Assembly: GCF_017876295.1 (NCBI RefSeq)
Contig: NZ_JAGINT010000001.1
Coordinates: forward strand, 2,170,001 to 2,234,000
Origin: Kribbella aluminosa
Lineage (GTDB): Bacteria > Actinomycetota > Actinomycetes > Propionibacteriales > Kribbellaceae
Reading direction: 5' to 3'
Length of the DNA: 64,000 bases
The notes beneath the pieces were generated by a model that saw only the letters and a program-made list of their open reading frames with translations, was not told the origin of the DNA and did no database searches. The position numbers and the translations under genes are program-made. Of this stretch, positions 17,788 through 29,004 are shown in pieces. How positions within the stretch are numbered: position 1 is the first letter of the stretch; the number at the start of each line of letters is the position of its first letter.

Positions 17788-20700
17788 CTACTTGATCGAC
17801 TTCAGGGCGAAGTCTTCGACGACGGGTGTCCCGTTGACCAGCTTGGTGGTGCGGGTCTGGGGCTTGTAGCCGTCCTTCGCGGCGATCAGGGTGAGCGGGT
17901 TGTTGCGACGGTCGAGCCAGTACGCGTACTTACCGTCCTTGTCGGTGATGAACGTGTACGACTGCGCCCACGAGTCCACCTCGACGATCGCGCCCGGCAA
18001 CGCAGCCGACGCGCCGGCCGAGCTGACGCCGGTGACCGTGCCCATCAGCTTGCTCCAGGTGGTCGGCGGCGTGACGGTCATCGTCACCCCGACGGCCGGG
18101 ACGGAGTACGGCGTGTTCTCGCCGATCGTCACGGCACCCGTGTAGGCACCGGGCTGGTCGACGCTCGCGGAGAGCGTGACCTTGACGGTCGTCGACTGTC
18201 CCGGGGCCAGCGTGGCCGCGGTCTGGTCGAGCGACATCCAGCTCACGTCTGCCGACGACTCCGTGCAGTCCTCGAGACCCGGCAGGGCCTCACTGTCCGC
18301 GGTCGCCGTGAAGCCGCCGGACGAACCGCCGACCTTGTAGAAGCCACACGCCGCGCCACCGCGGTACCGCGGCAGGTTGGCGTTCGGCAGTGCCGACCAG
18401 GTCTCGGCCGACGGGTCGTAGGCGAACCCGGCGTTGGTGACCGCACCGGCCTGGACGCCGCCGACGATCAGCAGCTTCCCGCCGGCGACGGCGTACGACG
18501 CCGCCCAGTGGTCGGCCGGGGCGTCCGCGATCGCGGTCCAGGAGTCTGCTCCCGGATCGTAGACGTACGCCGACTTGAGCGAGTTCGTGCCGTCGTTACC
18601 ACCGGCGCAGTACAGCTTGCCGTCGATGGCACCGCAGGACGCGAACGCGACCGACTGCGGGTAGTTCGCCAGCGTCTGCCAGCTGTTCGCGTCGGCGTCG
18701 TACCGCACCACGGTGTTGCTCATCGGGGTGCAGTTCGCGGAGGTGCAGCCGCCGACGGCGTACAGCTTGCCGTCGAGCACGGCCTGGCCGGCGGCGGCCC
18801 GGGGTGCCGGGTTGGCCGCGACCGCGGTCCAGGCGTTGGCAGCCGGGTCGTACGACCAGGTGTCCGCGGCCGGGCCGGAGGCTCCCCAGCCGGAGCTGGC
18901 GACGATCTTGCCGCCGACGACGCCGACGGTGATCGCGTTGCGGGCGTCCGGCAGCGGGGCGATCGCGGACCAGGCGAGCGCCGCCGGGTCGTACACGTAG
19001 CTGTTCGCCGTCGACGCACTACCGTTGCCGCCGGCAATCGAGTAGGTCTTGCCGTCGAGGCTGACCACCCGGTTGTCCATCACGGTCGCCGGGTAGTCGG
19101 CGATGTCGGTCCACGGAGCCGCCATCGGCTTCGCTGTCGCCGGAGCCGAGCCGGTCTTGCCGGACAGCATCCGGGCGAACGACGTGTCCACCGCGAGCCG
19201 CTGCAGCGGGGCGCCGGCCCCGTTCTCCACCTCGGCCTTGGTGGTCTTGCTGCCGTTCGCGTTCTCCAGGACGAAGCCGCTGTTCTTCTCGCCGAACTTC
19301 ACGTCGACCGGCGCGCCACCGGTGTTGGTGACCTTGAACGACTTGGTCACCTTGCCGGTCGGCAGCTTCAGGCTGCCGGAGATGCTGCCCGGCGTGACGG
19401 CCAGCCGGCCGGCCTTCAGCGTGTAGTCGGCGGTCGTGGCCCAGTCCGCCTCGACCCCGACGGTCGCGGTCGAGCTGACGTAGTTGCCGGCCTTGGCGGT
19501 GAAGCCCTGGTTGCCGTCGGTCGACGAGTACAGCCAGTAGAAGCCGTCGTTCAGGCCGGTGTCCTCGGGCGTCGCCACGGTGGTCGCGCTCTCGGTGGTG
19601 CCGTCATGGGTGACGACCGCACCGTTCACGAAACCGTTCGTGTTGGCGTCCTTGACGTTGCCGACGACGATGCCGCCGCCGGTCGGCACACAGGTGACCT
19701 GGCTGCCGATCAGGACGTTGTCGATCTCCCACCACCAGGCGTACTTCGCCTCGTAGTAGTGGAACCGGACCTGCACGTTGGCCTGTCCGGCGGCCTGCGG
19801 GATCGCGATCTCCTTCTGGCCGGTCGCGTTCGCGGTCTGCTGCAGCACGTTGGTCCAGGTGGCACCGCCGTCCAGCGACAGGTCCACGTCGGCCTTGTCA
19901 CCCAGCCGCTTGAAGTCCTGGTTGAACCGGATCACCGGAGCGGCGACCGAGGTCAGGTCCACGACCGGGCTGACCAGCGAGGTGTCCTGCTGCCCGCCGC
20001 TGCCGTACTTGTCGCTGTCCGCGATCGCGAAGTTGCCGCTGCCGCCGGACGTGTTGCCCCGGTTGCCCGGGTTGTCGAACTTCCAGACCTGACCGTTGCT
20101 CTTGTTGTCGACAACCGTCCAGCCGTTCGGCGCGGAGGTGCCGTCGAACGTCTCGTAGACGCCGTCCGAGCCCCACTTGTAACCGGGCGCGGTGGTGCAC
20201 GAGTTGGCGTCGGCCGGGACCGAGATGTTCTGGGTCAGGTTGCCGCTGCCGACCGTGATCGGCTGGCTGACGGCCGCGTACCCCGGGTACTTCGACTCCA
20301 CCTTGAGCGAGTACGCCGCACCCGACGGGACCTTCAGGCTGTACCGGCCGTTGCTCGGGGTGGTGTAGTCGAACACACCACCCGGACCCTCGACCGACAC
20401 CTTCGCGTACAGCGGCCAGCCGTGGCCGGAGCCGTCCGTGACGGTACCGCCGACGCTCACCTGCGGAGTGCTCGCCAGGGCGAAGTCCTTGGTGGTGGTC
20501 TGACCGGTCGTGATGGTCGCGGTCGCGGTGGCGGTCTTGTACCCGAAGGACGAGACCGTCAGGGTGTAGTCGCCGGCCGGCAGTACGGACGAGAACGCGC
20601 CGTTGCTGCTGGTGGTCAGCGTCTTGTCGGGCTGACCGGCGGCCTTGATCGTCACGCTCGCACCGGCCAGCGCGGCACCACCGGTGGCGGCGGTGACGGT

Positions 20701-22209
20701 ACCGGACAGTGTGCCGGTGTCGCCGATCGGCGCGGCGCCGACCAGTGCCAGCGCGTCCAGGCGGCCCTGGCCGAAGACGTTGTTGTTCGCGTCGGTGCCG
20801 CCGCACTGGCTGTCCGGCGTGTCGATCGCGGTCTGGTTCAGCAGCGCGCGGGTCGCGGCCACGTCCCCCTTGAGGGCCGGCGACGCGGACCACAGCAACG
20901 CCACGGTGGCCGTCAGGTGTGGTGTGGCCATCGACGTACCGTTGAAAGCGCCGTACGTATTACCTGGCAGGCTGGAGCGGACGTTCACACCCGGGGCCGA
21001 GATGTTCGGCTTGATGGTCCCGCCCTGACCAGCACCGCGGCCGGAGAACGACGCGATGTTGTTGTTGATGTCGTAGGCGCCCGCCGAGTAGTTGCTCGTC
21101 AGGCTGCCTGGCGACCCGGAGCTGTTACATGCCGAGCCGCTGTTGCCGTTGGCGAACGCACCGAAGATCCCGGACGCGGTCCAGGCCAGGGTGATGTCCT
21201 CCATGAACGGGTCGTTCGACGGCAGCGTGGAGCCCCACGAGTTGTTGATGACGTTCGGGCGCTTGCTGGCGTCCGGGTTCTGGCCCTGGAGGTCGGTCGG
21301 CTCAAGCATCCACTGGCCGGACGAGATCAGCGCGGCGTCGCTCGGGCAGCAGCCGTTCGCGGCGATCCACTTCACGCCCGGGGCGACCCCGATCTGGTTG
21401 CCCGCGCCGTCGTCGCCGACCATGGTGCCCATCGTGTGGGTGCCGTGGCCGTTGCCGTCGGACGGTGCGTTCGGCGAGGTGCCGGCCGCGTCGAACCAGT
21501 TGTAGTTGTGGTTGAAGGTGCCGTCACCGTTGTTACCGCGGTACTGGTGCACCAGCGCCGGGTGGTCGTACTGCACACCGGTGTCGATGCTGGCGACGAC
21601 GATGCCCTCGCCCTTGTCGCCGTACTGCGACCAGACCTGGTTCGCCTTGATGTTCGCGACGCCCCACTCGACCGACTGGACCGCCTTCTCCTGCTGGCCG
21701 GGCGTGACCTTCGGTACCTCGATCTGGACCGGTGCGTACAGGCCCTCGACCTCGGAGTGGGTGGCCAGGTCCTGGGCGAGGGCGAGCGAACCGTCCTGGA
21801 TCCGGATCGCGTTCGTACCCCAGAACGCCTGGTACTTCACGTGTTGCGCGTCCAGGTCGGCGCGGATCTTCGCCTGGCTGTCCGCGGCGGCCTTCTTCAG
21901 CGCGGCGGCGACCGCCGTACCGCGCTCGTTCCAGTTGGTGATCTTGCTGGCGGCGGTCAGGTCGGCCTTGGCCCCGAACCGGACCCAGTAGTCCGACGCG
22001 GACTTGGCGTCCTTGCCGTCCAGCTTCGCCATCAGTTCCGGCTTGATCTTGGCGGCGGGCGATGGTACCTGGGCTTCCGGTTTGGTCGGTGGCCCAATAT
22101 TTGGCACAGCCTGGGCCTGGCCGGCGGCGGCCATCCCGGTCGCTACGACGGCCAGCGCCGCCAGGGTGCTCACCAGTGATCTGGCGAGACCCTTTCGTTG
22201 ATGTGACAT
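17788..22209 (-). CDS. Secreted S8 subtilisin-family peptidase with kelch repeats
   Basis: Extracellular serine protease of 1473 aa. A Sec signal (basic KGLAR then LVSTLAALAVVATGMAAAGQAQA, residues 6-34) and an I9-like propeptide (about 50-165) precede the catalytic domain: Asp209 in ASIDTGVQYDHP, His255 in GNGHGTHTMG, Ser426 in GTSMATPH. A carboxypeptidase-regulatory-like beta sandwich follows (SGTVTAATGGAALAGASVTIK), then a second, an immunoreglulin-like/MAM-type segment with KWGSDGVYETFDG, a further sandwich, five or so kelch blades (LDGKLYAVGGC, IDGKLYCAGGNDG, VAGGKLLIVGG) and two more sandwiches. The target is unknown; the many binding modules suggest adhesion to an insoluble substrate. 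Flanked by two receiver-less winged-helix paralogues, which may control it. Confidence 0.9.
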   Translation of the reverse strand: MSHQRKGLARSLVSTLAALAVVATGMAAAGQAQAVPNIGPPTKPEAQVPSPAAKIKPELMAKLDGKDAKSASDYWVRFGAKADLTAASKITNWNERGTAVAAALKKAAADSQAKIRADLDAQHVKYQAFWGTNAIRIQDGSLALAQDLATHSEVEGLYAPVQIEVPKVTPGQQEKAVQSVEWGVANIKANQVWSQYGDKGEGIVVASIDTGVQYDHPALVHQYRGNNGDGTFNHNYNWFDAAGTSPNAPSDGNGHGTHTMGTMVGDDGAGNQIGVAPGVKWIAANGCCPSDAALISSGQWMLEPTDLQGQNPDASKRPNVINNSWGSTLPSNDPFMEDITLAWTASGIFGAFANGNSGSACNSSGSPGSLTSNYSAGAYDINNNIASFSGRGAGQGGTIKPNISAPGVNVRSSLPGNTYGAFNGTSMATPHLTATVALLWSASPALKGDVAATRALLNQTAIDTPDSQCGGTDANNNVFGQGRLDALALVGAAPIGDTGTLSGTVTAATGGAALAGASVTIKAAGQPDKTLTTSSNGAFSSVLPAGDYTLTVSSFGYKTATATATITTGQTTTKDFALASTPQVSVGGTVTDGSGHGWPLYAKVSVEGPGGVFDYTTPSNGRYSLKVPSGAAYSLKVESKYPGYAAVSQPITVGSGNLTQNISVPADANSCTTAPGYKWGSDGVYETFDGTSAPNGWTVVDNKSNGQVWKFDNPGNRGNTSGGSGNFAIADSDKYGSGGQQDTSLVSPVVDLTSVAAPVIRFNQDFKRLGDKADVDLSLDGGATWTNVLQQTANATGQKEIAIPQAAGQANVQVRFHYYEAKYAWWWEIDNVLIGSQVTCVPTGGGIVVGNVKDANTNGFVNGAVVTHDGTTESATTVATPEDTGLNDGFYWLYSSTDGNQGFTAKAGNYVSSTATVGVEADWATTADYTLKAGRLAVTPGSISGSLKLPTGKVTKSFKVTNTGGAPVDVKFGEKNSGFVLENANGSKTTKAEVENGAGAPLQRLAVDTSFARMLSGKTGSAPATAKPMAAPWTDIADYPATVMDNRVVSLDGKTYSIAGGNGSASTANSYVYDPAALAWSAIAPLPDARNAITVGVVGGKIVASSGWGASGPAADTWSYDPAANAWTAVAANPAPRAAAGQAVLDGKLYAVGGCTSANCTPMSNTVVRYDADANSWQTLANYPQSVAFASCGAIDGKLYCAGGNDGTNSLKSAYVYDPGADSWTAIADAPADHWAASYAVAGGKLLIVGGVQAGAVTNAGFAYDPSAETWSALPNANLPRYRGGAACGFYKVGGSSGGFTATADSEALPGLEDCTESSADVSWMSLDQTAATLAPGQSTTVKVTLSASVDQPGAYTGAVTIGENTPYSVPAVGVTMTVTPPTTWSKLMGTVTGVSSAGASAALPGAIVEVDSWAQSYTFITDKDGKYAYWLDRRNNPLTLIAAKDGYKPQTRTTKLVNGTPVVEDFALKSIK

Positions 22210-22464
22210 CTCTGCAGCCCCTCACTTGAAGACCCCGAGTCGACTCCCCCGAGTCATGTGCTGCTGGAGGACGGAACGCTGTGTGTCCTCCGGGTCGCGG
22301 CATGTGACACCGCGAGCCTGACGTGGACCTTATGTGTCAGAACAACGTGGTAACAAGCACACCTCGTGAGCAACTTGTGACTAGCGGTCGCGCCGATCGA
22401 GGCAACGTGGGCAATCGTTGGCATTCCGTTGACGATCCCGGGCAACAGTTGGCATCGTGACCAG
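22210..22464. promoter_or_regulatory. Divergent promoter region with 16-bp direct repeats
   Basis: The 255-bp gap between the S8 peptidase and the second winged-helix gene has no ORF of note. Two near-identical copies of GGGCAAnnGTTGGCAT begin at 22409 and 22440, 31 bp apart, about three helical turns. OmpR-type winged helices usually bind direct repeats, so these are candidate sites for the adjacent regulator. The second copy runs up to ten bases before the ATG and could block its own transcription or translation. Confidence 0.5.
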
Positions 22465-23055
22465 ATGGTCACCGCCCGTGAACCTGCCGACGCCGATCTG
22501 CCGGAGACCTTCCCGCTGCTGATCGCGGTCGCCGCCTCGCCGGACCAACGCGTCCGGCTGGCCGAGCTCGTCGACGACGTCGCCCCGCTGCTCCTGGTCT
22601 CCAGCCTCGAGGAGCTCCGCCGGCTGCTGGTTCCGGCGCAGCCGCCCCCACCGGCCGCGCCCGAACATCCCGAACCGACCGAGCCGGACGCGGTCGACAC
22701 GGCGGCAGCGCACGTGTCCGGTGCGGATCCGGACGCCGAGGTGCTCACGATCGACCGCGCGCGCTCGGTCGCCCGGTGGAGCGGCCGCGAGATCCAGCTG
22801 ACCGACCTCGAGCAGGAACTGCTCGGCCGGCTGATGTCGACGCCGTTGCGGATCTGGTCGTACGACGCTTTGCACCAGAGCGTCTGGCCCGGCCGCAACG
22901 TCCGTGGCACCGCCGACGTGCACTCGGTGGTGAAACGCCTGCGCCGCAAGCTCGACGACCTCGGTACGACCGTGACCGTCGACGCGGTCCGCGGAATCGG
23001 GTTCCGGCTGACCGACCACCAGCGTCCGCTGATCACCGATCTCCGCGCGGGGTAA
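22465..23055 (+). CDS. Winged-helix regulator with degenerate half-receiver (copy 2)
   Basis: 196-aa paralogue of the regulator at 17163: the N-terminal LLIAVAASPDQRVRLAELVDDVAPLLLVSSLEELRRLL is the same truncated receiver-like fold with no acceptor aspartate; a Pro/Ala-rich linker follows (PPPPAAPEHPEPTEP), then a winged helix (LTDLEQELLGRLMSTPLRIWSY...HSVVKRLRRKLDDLG...AVRGIGFRL). The recognition helix HSVVKRLR is identical in the two proteins, so their DNA sites may overlap. The ATG at 22465 is preferred; one at 22429 lies inside the direct repeat region. It is divergent from the S8 gene and 11 nt ahead of thrC, which may be co-transcribed. Confidence 0.75.
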   Translation: MVTAREPADADLPETFPLLIAVAASPDQRVRLAELVDDVAPLLLVSSLEELRRLLVPAQPPPPAAPEHPEPTEPDAVDTAAAHVSGADPDAEVLTIDRARSVARWSGREIQLTDLEQELLGRLMSTPLRIWSYDALHQSVWPGRNVRGTADVHSVVKRLRRKLDDLGTTVTVDAVRGIGFRLTDHQRPLITDLRAG

Positions 23056-23066
23056 CGTCGCCTGGC

Positions 23067-24214
<1,148 letters not shown>

Positions 24215-24218
<4 letters not shown>

Positions 24219-26203
24219 GCCTGGCCGCGGCGGACGGCGAGGATGTGGGCGGGTTCGGTGTTGGGGTCCAGTTTGAGGTAGTTCTGCTGGCCCCAGCGCC
24301 AGGTGGCGCCGGTGATCTCGTCGTACACGGTGAAGGTGTCCTCGGGGCGCATGCCGAGGGCGGCCATGTCCAGGTGGACCATCGACTCGCGGACCGAGTG
24401 CGGGTCAGTGTTCACCACGACGATCACCGTGTCGCTGTGGCCGTCCGGGGTGGTCGAGCGCTTCGAGTAGCACATGATCGCTTCGTCGTCGACGGAGTGC
24501 AGCGTCAGGTTGCGCAGCTGCTGGAGCGACGGGTGCCGGCGGCGGATGTTGTTCAGCAGCGTCAGGTACGGCGCCAGCGAGCGACCCTCGGCCTCGGCCG
24601 CCTCCCAGTCCCGCGGGCGGAGCTGGAACTTCTCGGTGTCCAGGTACTCCTCCGACCCGGGCCGCAGCGCGACATGCTCGAACAGCTCGAACCCGGCGTA
24701 CACACCCCAGGCCGGCGACGACGTGGACGCGATCGCGGCGCGGATCTTGAACGCGCCAGGTCCGCCGTACTGCAGGTACGCGGTCAGGATGTCCGGCGTG
24801 TTCACGAAGAAGTTCGGCCGCAGGAAGTGACCGGTCTCCTGGGTTAGCTCCTCCAGGTACTCCTCCAGCTCCCACTTCTCGTTGCGCCAGGTGAAGTACG
24901 TGTACGACTGGTGGAACCCGACCTTCGCCAGCTCCTGCATCATCGGCCGCCGGGTGAACGCCTCGGACAGGAACACCACGTCCGGGTCGGTCTTGCGGAT
25001 CTCGCCGAGCAGGTACTCCCAGAAGTTCACCGGCTTGGTGTGCGGGTTGTCGACCCGGAACACCGTCACACCCTTGGAGATCCACAGCCGGACGATCCGC
25101 AGTACCTCGGCGTAGATCCCTTCCGGGTCGTTGTCGAAGTTGATCGGATAGATGTCCTGGTACTTCTTCGGCGGGTTCTCGGCGTACGCGATCGAGCCGT
25201 CGGCGCGGACCGAGAACCACTTCGGGTGCTCCTTGACCCACGGGTGGTCCGGCGACGCCTGCAGGGCCAGGTCGATCGCGACCTCGAGGCCGACCTCGCG
25301 GGCCTGGCCGACGAAGTACTCGAAGTCCTCGAAGGTGCCGAGCTCCGGGTGGATCGCGTCGTGGCCGCCGTCCTCGGAGCCGATCGCCCACGGCGAGCCC
25401 GGGTCGCCCGGCTTCGGGTCGAGGGTGTTGTTCGGGCCCTTGCGGAACGAGTGCCCGATCGGGTGGATCGGCGGCACGTAGAGGATGTCGAAGCCCATCT
25501 TCGCGACCGCCTCGAGCCGCCGGGCCGCGGTCCGGAACGTGCCGGACTTCCACGTCTCGGTCGCTTCGTCGTACGCCGCACCCTCGGAGCGCGGGAAGAA
25601 CTCGTACCAGCTGCCGTACAGCGCGCGGGTCCGGTCGACCCACACCGGGTACGTCTCCGACGAGGTGATCAGCTCGCGCACGGGATACCGCCCGAGGGCC
25701 GCCCGGACCTGTGGGGAGATCCCCGCGGCCAGCCGCGCCTCCGGCGGCAGCGCGCCGTTCGCGAGCGCATGCGCCGCATCGCTCAGCGTCGACCGGTCCG
25801 CCCGTACGGCGGGTGGTACGCCGGCGGCGGCCCGGTCGAAGAACGCGGCGCCCTCGGCGAACATCAGGTCCACGTCCAGCCCGGCCGGCACCTTGATCTC
25901 GGCGTTGTGCCGCCAGGTCCCGTACGGGTCGCTCCAGCCCTCGACCGCGAACGTCCACGCGCCCTGCTCCTGCAGCGTCACGTCGACGGTCCACCGGTCG
26001 GTGCCAGGCGCACCCGGAGTCATCAGCATCCGTCTGGTCTGTCCCGACGGCGAGGTCAGTACGACGTTCGCGTTCACCGCGTCATGTCCCTCGCGGAACA
26101 CGGTGGCCGCGATCGTGAACGTCTCGCCGACCACGGCCTTGGCCGGATACGCTCCGGCGTCGACGGTCGGGGTGACATCGGTGATCGGGATGCGCCCAGT
26201 CAT
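24215..26203 (-). CDS. glgE: Maltosyltransferase GlgE
   Basis: GH13_3 enzyme transferring maltosyl units from alpha-maltose-1-phosphate to the non-reducing end of alpha-1,4-glucan. The 662-aa protein opens TGRIPITDVTPTVDAG as GlgE does, has an N-terminal beta-sandwich used in dimerisation, a helical domain (about 110-185), then the catalytic barrel with DILYVPPIHPIG, VAIDLALQASPDHPWV, VTVFRVDNPHTKPVNFWEYL (nucleophile Asp) and DVVFLSEAFTRRPM (acid/base Glu). The ATG at 26203 matches the family start. It is 10 kb from treS-mak-glgB, the other genes of the same pathway, and divergent from glgP. Confidence 0.95.
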
Positions 26204-26294
26204 GGCGTGAAGGAACCTTCGCTTTCCGTGATGCCGCGGATCCGGCGGATGGGACGTTGTAGCTGTCACACTGACCGTATCGGTTCCCGCGCTT

Positions 26295-26340
26295 GCTCTG
26301 TGACATGCAGAGCTGCAAAATCTTGCTCGCGTTGCAAGAT
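26295..26340. promoter_or_regulatory. Paired inverted repeats between glgE and glgP
   Basis: Two perfect inverted repeats sit side by side, each with a 7-nt spacer: GCTCTG (26295-26300) / CAGAGC (26308-26313) and ATCTTGC (26320-26326) / GCAAGAT (26334-26340), centres 26 bp apart. The second has TTGC/GCAA half-sites as in LacI/GalR-family sugar repressor operators. They lie in the 187-bp gap from which glgE and glgP diverge and could coordinate both. Confidence 0.5.
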
Positions 26341-26390
26341 CGATGCATCCCGAAGGTGTTTTGCGCACCCGGGCCTTGTACGGTGTCCCG

Positions 26391-28985
26391 GTGCGAGCGA
26401 TACGACGATTCTCCGTCCGCCCTGTTCTCCCCGAGCCGCTGACCGGCCTGGGTACCCTGGTGAACAATCTCCGCTGGGCCTGGCATCCCGAGACGCAGGA
26501 CGTCTTCGAGGCCGTGGACCCGCAGCTGTGGCGGAGCACCGGCGGTGACCCGGTCAAGCTGCTCGGTGAGGTCCCGGCGGCCCGGCTCGACGAGCTGGCC
26601 AACGACCACGCCTTCCTGCGCCGGCTGGAACTCGCAGTCGCCGACCTGGACGGCTACGTGACCGACGACGGGTGGTTCCAGACCGCGGGCGGTTCACCGC
26701 TCGACGCGGTCGCGTACTTCTCCCCGGAGTTCGGCATCACCCACGTGCTGCCGCAGTACTCCGGCGGTCTCGGCATCCTCGCCGGTGACCACCTGAAGGC
26801 GGCCAGCGACCTCGGCGTACCGCTGATCGGCGTCGGCCTGCTGTACCGGCACGGATACTTTGCCCAGTCGCTGAACCGTGAGGGCTGGCAGCAGGAGCGT
26901 TACCCCCTGGTGGATCCGGACGGGCTGCCGATCAGCCTGCTCCGGGATGGTGACGCTCCCGCGACCGTGACGCTGAGCCTGCCGGGCAACCGCGAGCTGC
27001 ACGCGCAGATCTGGGTCGCCCAGGTCGGTCGCGTGCCGCTGCTGATGCTCGACTCCGACATCGAGGAGAACGAGCCGTCCGAGCGCGAGGTGACCGACCG
27101 GCTGTACGGCGGTTCCACCGAGCACCGGCTGCTCCAGGAGCTGCTGCTCGGCGTCGGCGGTGTCCGCGCGGTCCGCACGTACTGCCGGATCACCGGTCAC
27201 GCGGCGCCCGAGGTGTTCCACACCAACGAGGGGCACGCCGGTTTCCTCGGCGTCGAGCGGATCCGCGAGCTGGCCGCCGAGCAGGACCTGGACTTCGACA
27301 CCGCGCTCGAGGTCAACCGCGGCGGCACCGTGTTCACCACCCACACGCCGGTCCCGGCCGGTATCGACCGGTTCCCGGTCGAGCTGATCCAGCAGCACTT
27401 CTCCGCCGACGTGTTCGGCCCGGAGGTCCCGATCGAGCGGATCCTCGAGCTCGGCGCCGAGGACTTCGAGGGCGGCGACCCGGCGCTGTTCAACATGGCG
27501 ATCATGGGCCTGCGGCTGGCGCAGCGCGCGAACGGTGTCTCGAAGCTGCACGGTGTGGTCAGCCGCGGGATGTTCGCCGGGCTGTGGCCGAGCTTCGACG
27601 CGGTCGACGTACCGATCACCTCGATCACCAACGGCGTGCATGCGCCGACGTGGGTGGCGCGTGAGGTGCACGACCTGACGTACGCGAACTACACCGCCGA
27701 CGGCGACTCGGTGTTCGAGGGTCTGGACAAGACCACGGACGCGCAGATCTGGGAGACCAAGCGGCTGCTCCGCCAGCGGTTCATCGACGACACCCGGTCG
27801 CGGGTGCGGCAGTCCTGGATCAACCGCGGCGCGAGCGAGGCCGAGCTCGGCTGGGTCGACTCGATCCTGGACCCGGACGTGCTGACGATGGGCTTCGCCC
27901 GGCGGGTTCCGTCGTACAAGCGGCTGACGCTGATGCTGCGCGACCCGGAGCGGCTGAAGTCGCTGCTGCTGCACCCGGAGCGTCCGGTGCAGATCGTGAT
28001 CGCCGGCAAGGCGCACCCGCACGACGAGGGCGGCAAGAAGCTCATCCAGGAGATGGTGCGGTTCGCCGACGACCCGGAGGTGCGGCACCGGATCGTGTTC
28101 GTGCCGGACTACGACATCGCGCTCGCGCAGCCGATGTACCCGGGCACCGACGTCTGGCTGAACAACCCGCTCCGCCCGTACGAGGCGTGCGGCACGTCCG
28201 GTATGAAGGCCGCGCTGAACGGTGGACTCAACCTGTCCATCCGCGACGGGTGGTGGGACGAGTGGTACGACGACGAGTTCGGCTGGGCGATCCCGTCCGC
28301 CGAAGGGATCGAGGACACCGACCGCCGCGACGACCTCGAGGCGCACGCGCTGTACGACCTGATCGAGAAGCAGGTCGCGCCGCGCTTCTACGACGGTGAC
28401 GTGCCGACCCGCTGGATCGAGATGCTCCGGCACACGATCAAGGAGCTCGGCCCGAAGGTGCTCGCCACCCGGATGGTCAAGGACTACGTCGAGCAGCTGT
28501 ACGTCCCGGCCGCGCAGTCGTCCCGGGCGCTGAACTCGACGTACGAGGGCGCCCGCGAGCTGGCCGCGTGGAAGCGGAAGGTCCGGGCGGCTTGGCCGCA
28601 GATCCGGGTCGACCACGTGGAGCTCCAGGGCCTCGGCGACGTACCGCAGCTCGGCACCACGGTCGGCATCCGCGCCTTCGCGGCGCTCGGCGACCTGGAA
28701 CCGTCCGACATCTGCGTCGAGGTGCTGCACGGCCGGGTCGACACGAACGACGAGATCACCGACCCGGTCCGTACGACGCTGTCGCTGGCCGAGACCTACG
28801 AGGGCAACCGGCACCGGTACGACGGTGAACTGAAGCTCGACCGCACCGGCCCGTTCGGCTACACGGTCCGCGTCGTCCCGAACCACAAGGGCCTCGCCTC
28901 CGTCGCCGAACTCGGCCTCGCCGCCGGCCCGTCCGACCCGGACGACCCGACCACCCCCGACCTCCCCGCCGGCTCGGAGTTCTGA
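26391..28985 (+). CDS. glgP: Alpha-glucan (glycogen/maltodextrin) phosphorylase
   Basis: GT35 enzyme of 864 aa releasing glucose-1-phosphate from glucan ends. The N terminus (DAVAYFSPEFGITHVLPQYSGGLGILAGDHLKAAS) and the PLP and phosphate site near the C terminus (EACGTSGMKAALNGGLNLSIRDGWWDEWY) are characteristic of the actinobacterial GlgP type with an N-terminal DUF3417. The GTG at 26391 is chosen because the protein then starts VRAIRRFSVRPVLPEPL, as homologues do; an in-frame ATG at 26343 is possible but begins 3 bp after the operator-like repeat. Divergent from glgE, so glucan synthesis and breakdown share a control region. Confidence 0.93.
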   Translation: MRAIRRFSVRPVLPEPLTGLGTLVNNLRWAWHPETQDVFEAVDPQLWRSTGGDPVKLLGEVPAARLDELANDHAFLRRLELAVADLDGYVTDDGWFQTAGGSPLDAVAYFSPEFGITHVLPQYSGGLGILAGDHLKAASDLGVPLIGVGLLYRHGYFAQSLNREGWQQERYPLVDPDGLPISLLRDGDAPATVTLSLPGNRELHAQIWVAQVGRVPLLMLDSDIEENEPSEREVTDRLYGGSTEHRLLQELLLGVGGVRAVRTYCRITGHAAPEVFHTNEGHAGFLGVERIRELAAEQDLDFDTALEVNRGGTVFTTHTPVPAGIDRFPVELIQQHFSADVFGPEVPIERILELGAEDFEGGDPALFNMAIMGLRLAQRANGVSKLHGVVSRGMFAGLWPSFDAVDVPITSITNGVHAPTWVAREVHDLTYANYTADGDSVFEGLDKTTDAQIWETKRLLRQRFIDDTRSRVRQSWINRGASEAELGWVDSILDPDVLTMGFARRVPSYKRLTLMLRDPERLKSLLLHPERPVQIVIAGKAHPHDEGGKKLIQEMVRFADDPEVRHRIVFVPDYDIALAQPMYPGTDVWLNNPLRPYEACGTSGMKAALNGGLNLSIRDGWWDEWYDDEFGWAIPSAEGIEDTDRRDDLEAHALYDLIEKQVAPRFYDGDVPTRWIEMLRHTIKELGPKVLATRMVKDYVEQLYVPAAQSSRALNSTYEGARELAAWKRKVRAAWPQIRVDHVELQGLGDVPQLGTTVGIRAFAALGDLEPSDICVEVLHGRVDTNDEITDPVRTTLSLAETYEGNRHRYDGELKLDRTGPFGYTVRVVPNHKGLASVAELGLAAGPSDPDDPTTPDLPAGSEF

Positions 28986-29004
28986 GCCACCCCACAAAAA
29001 AGAC

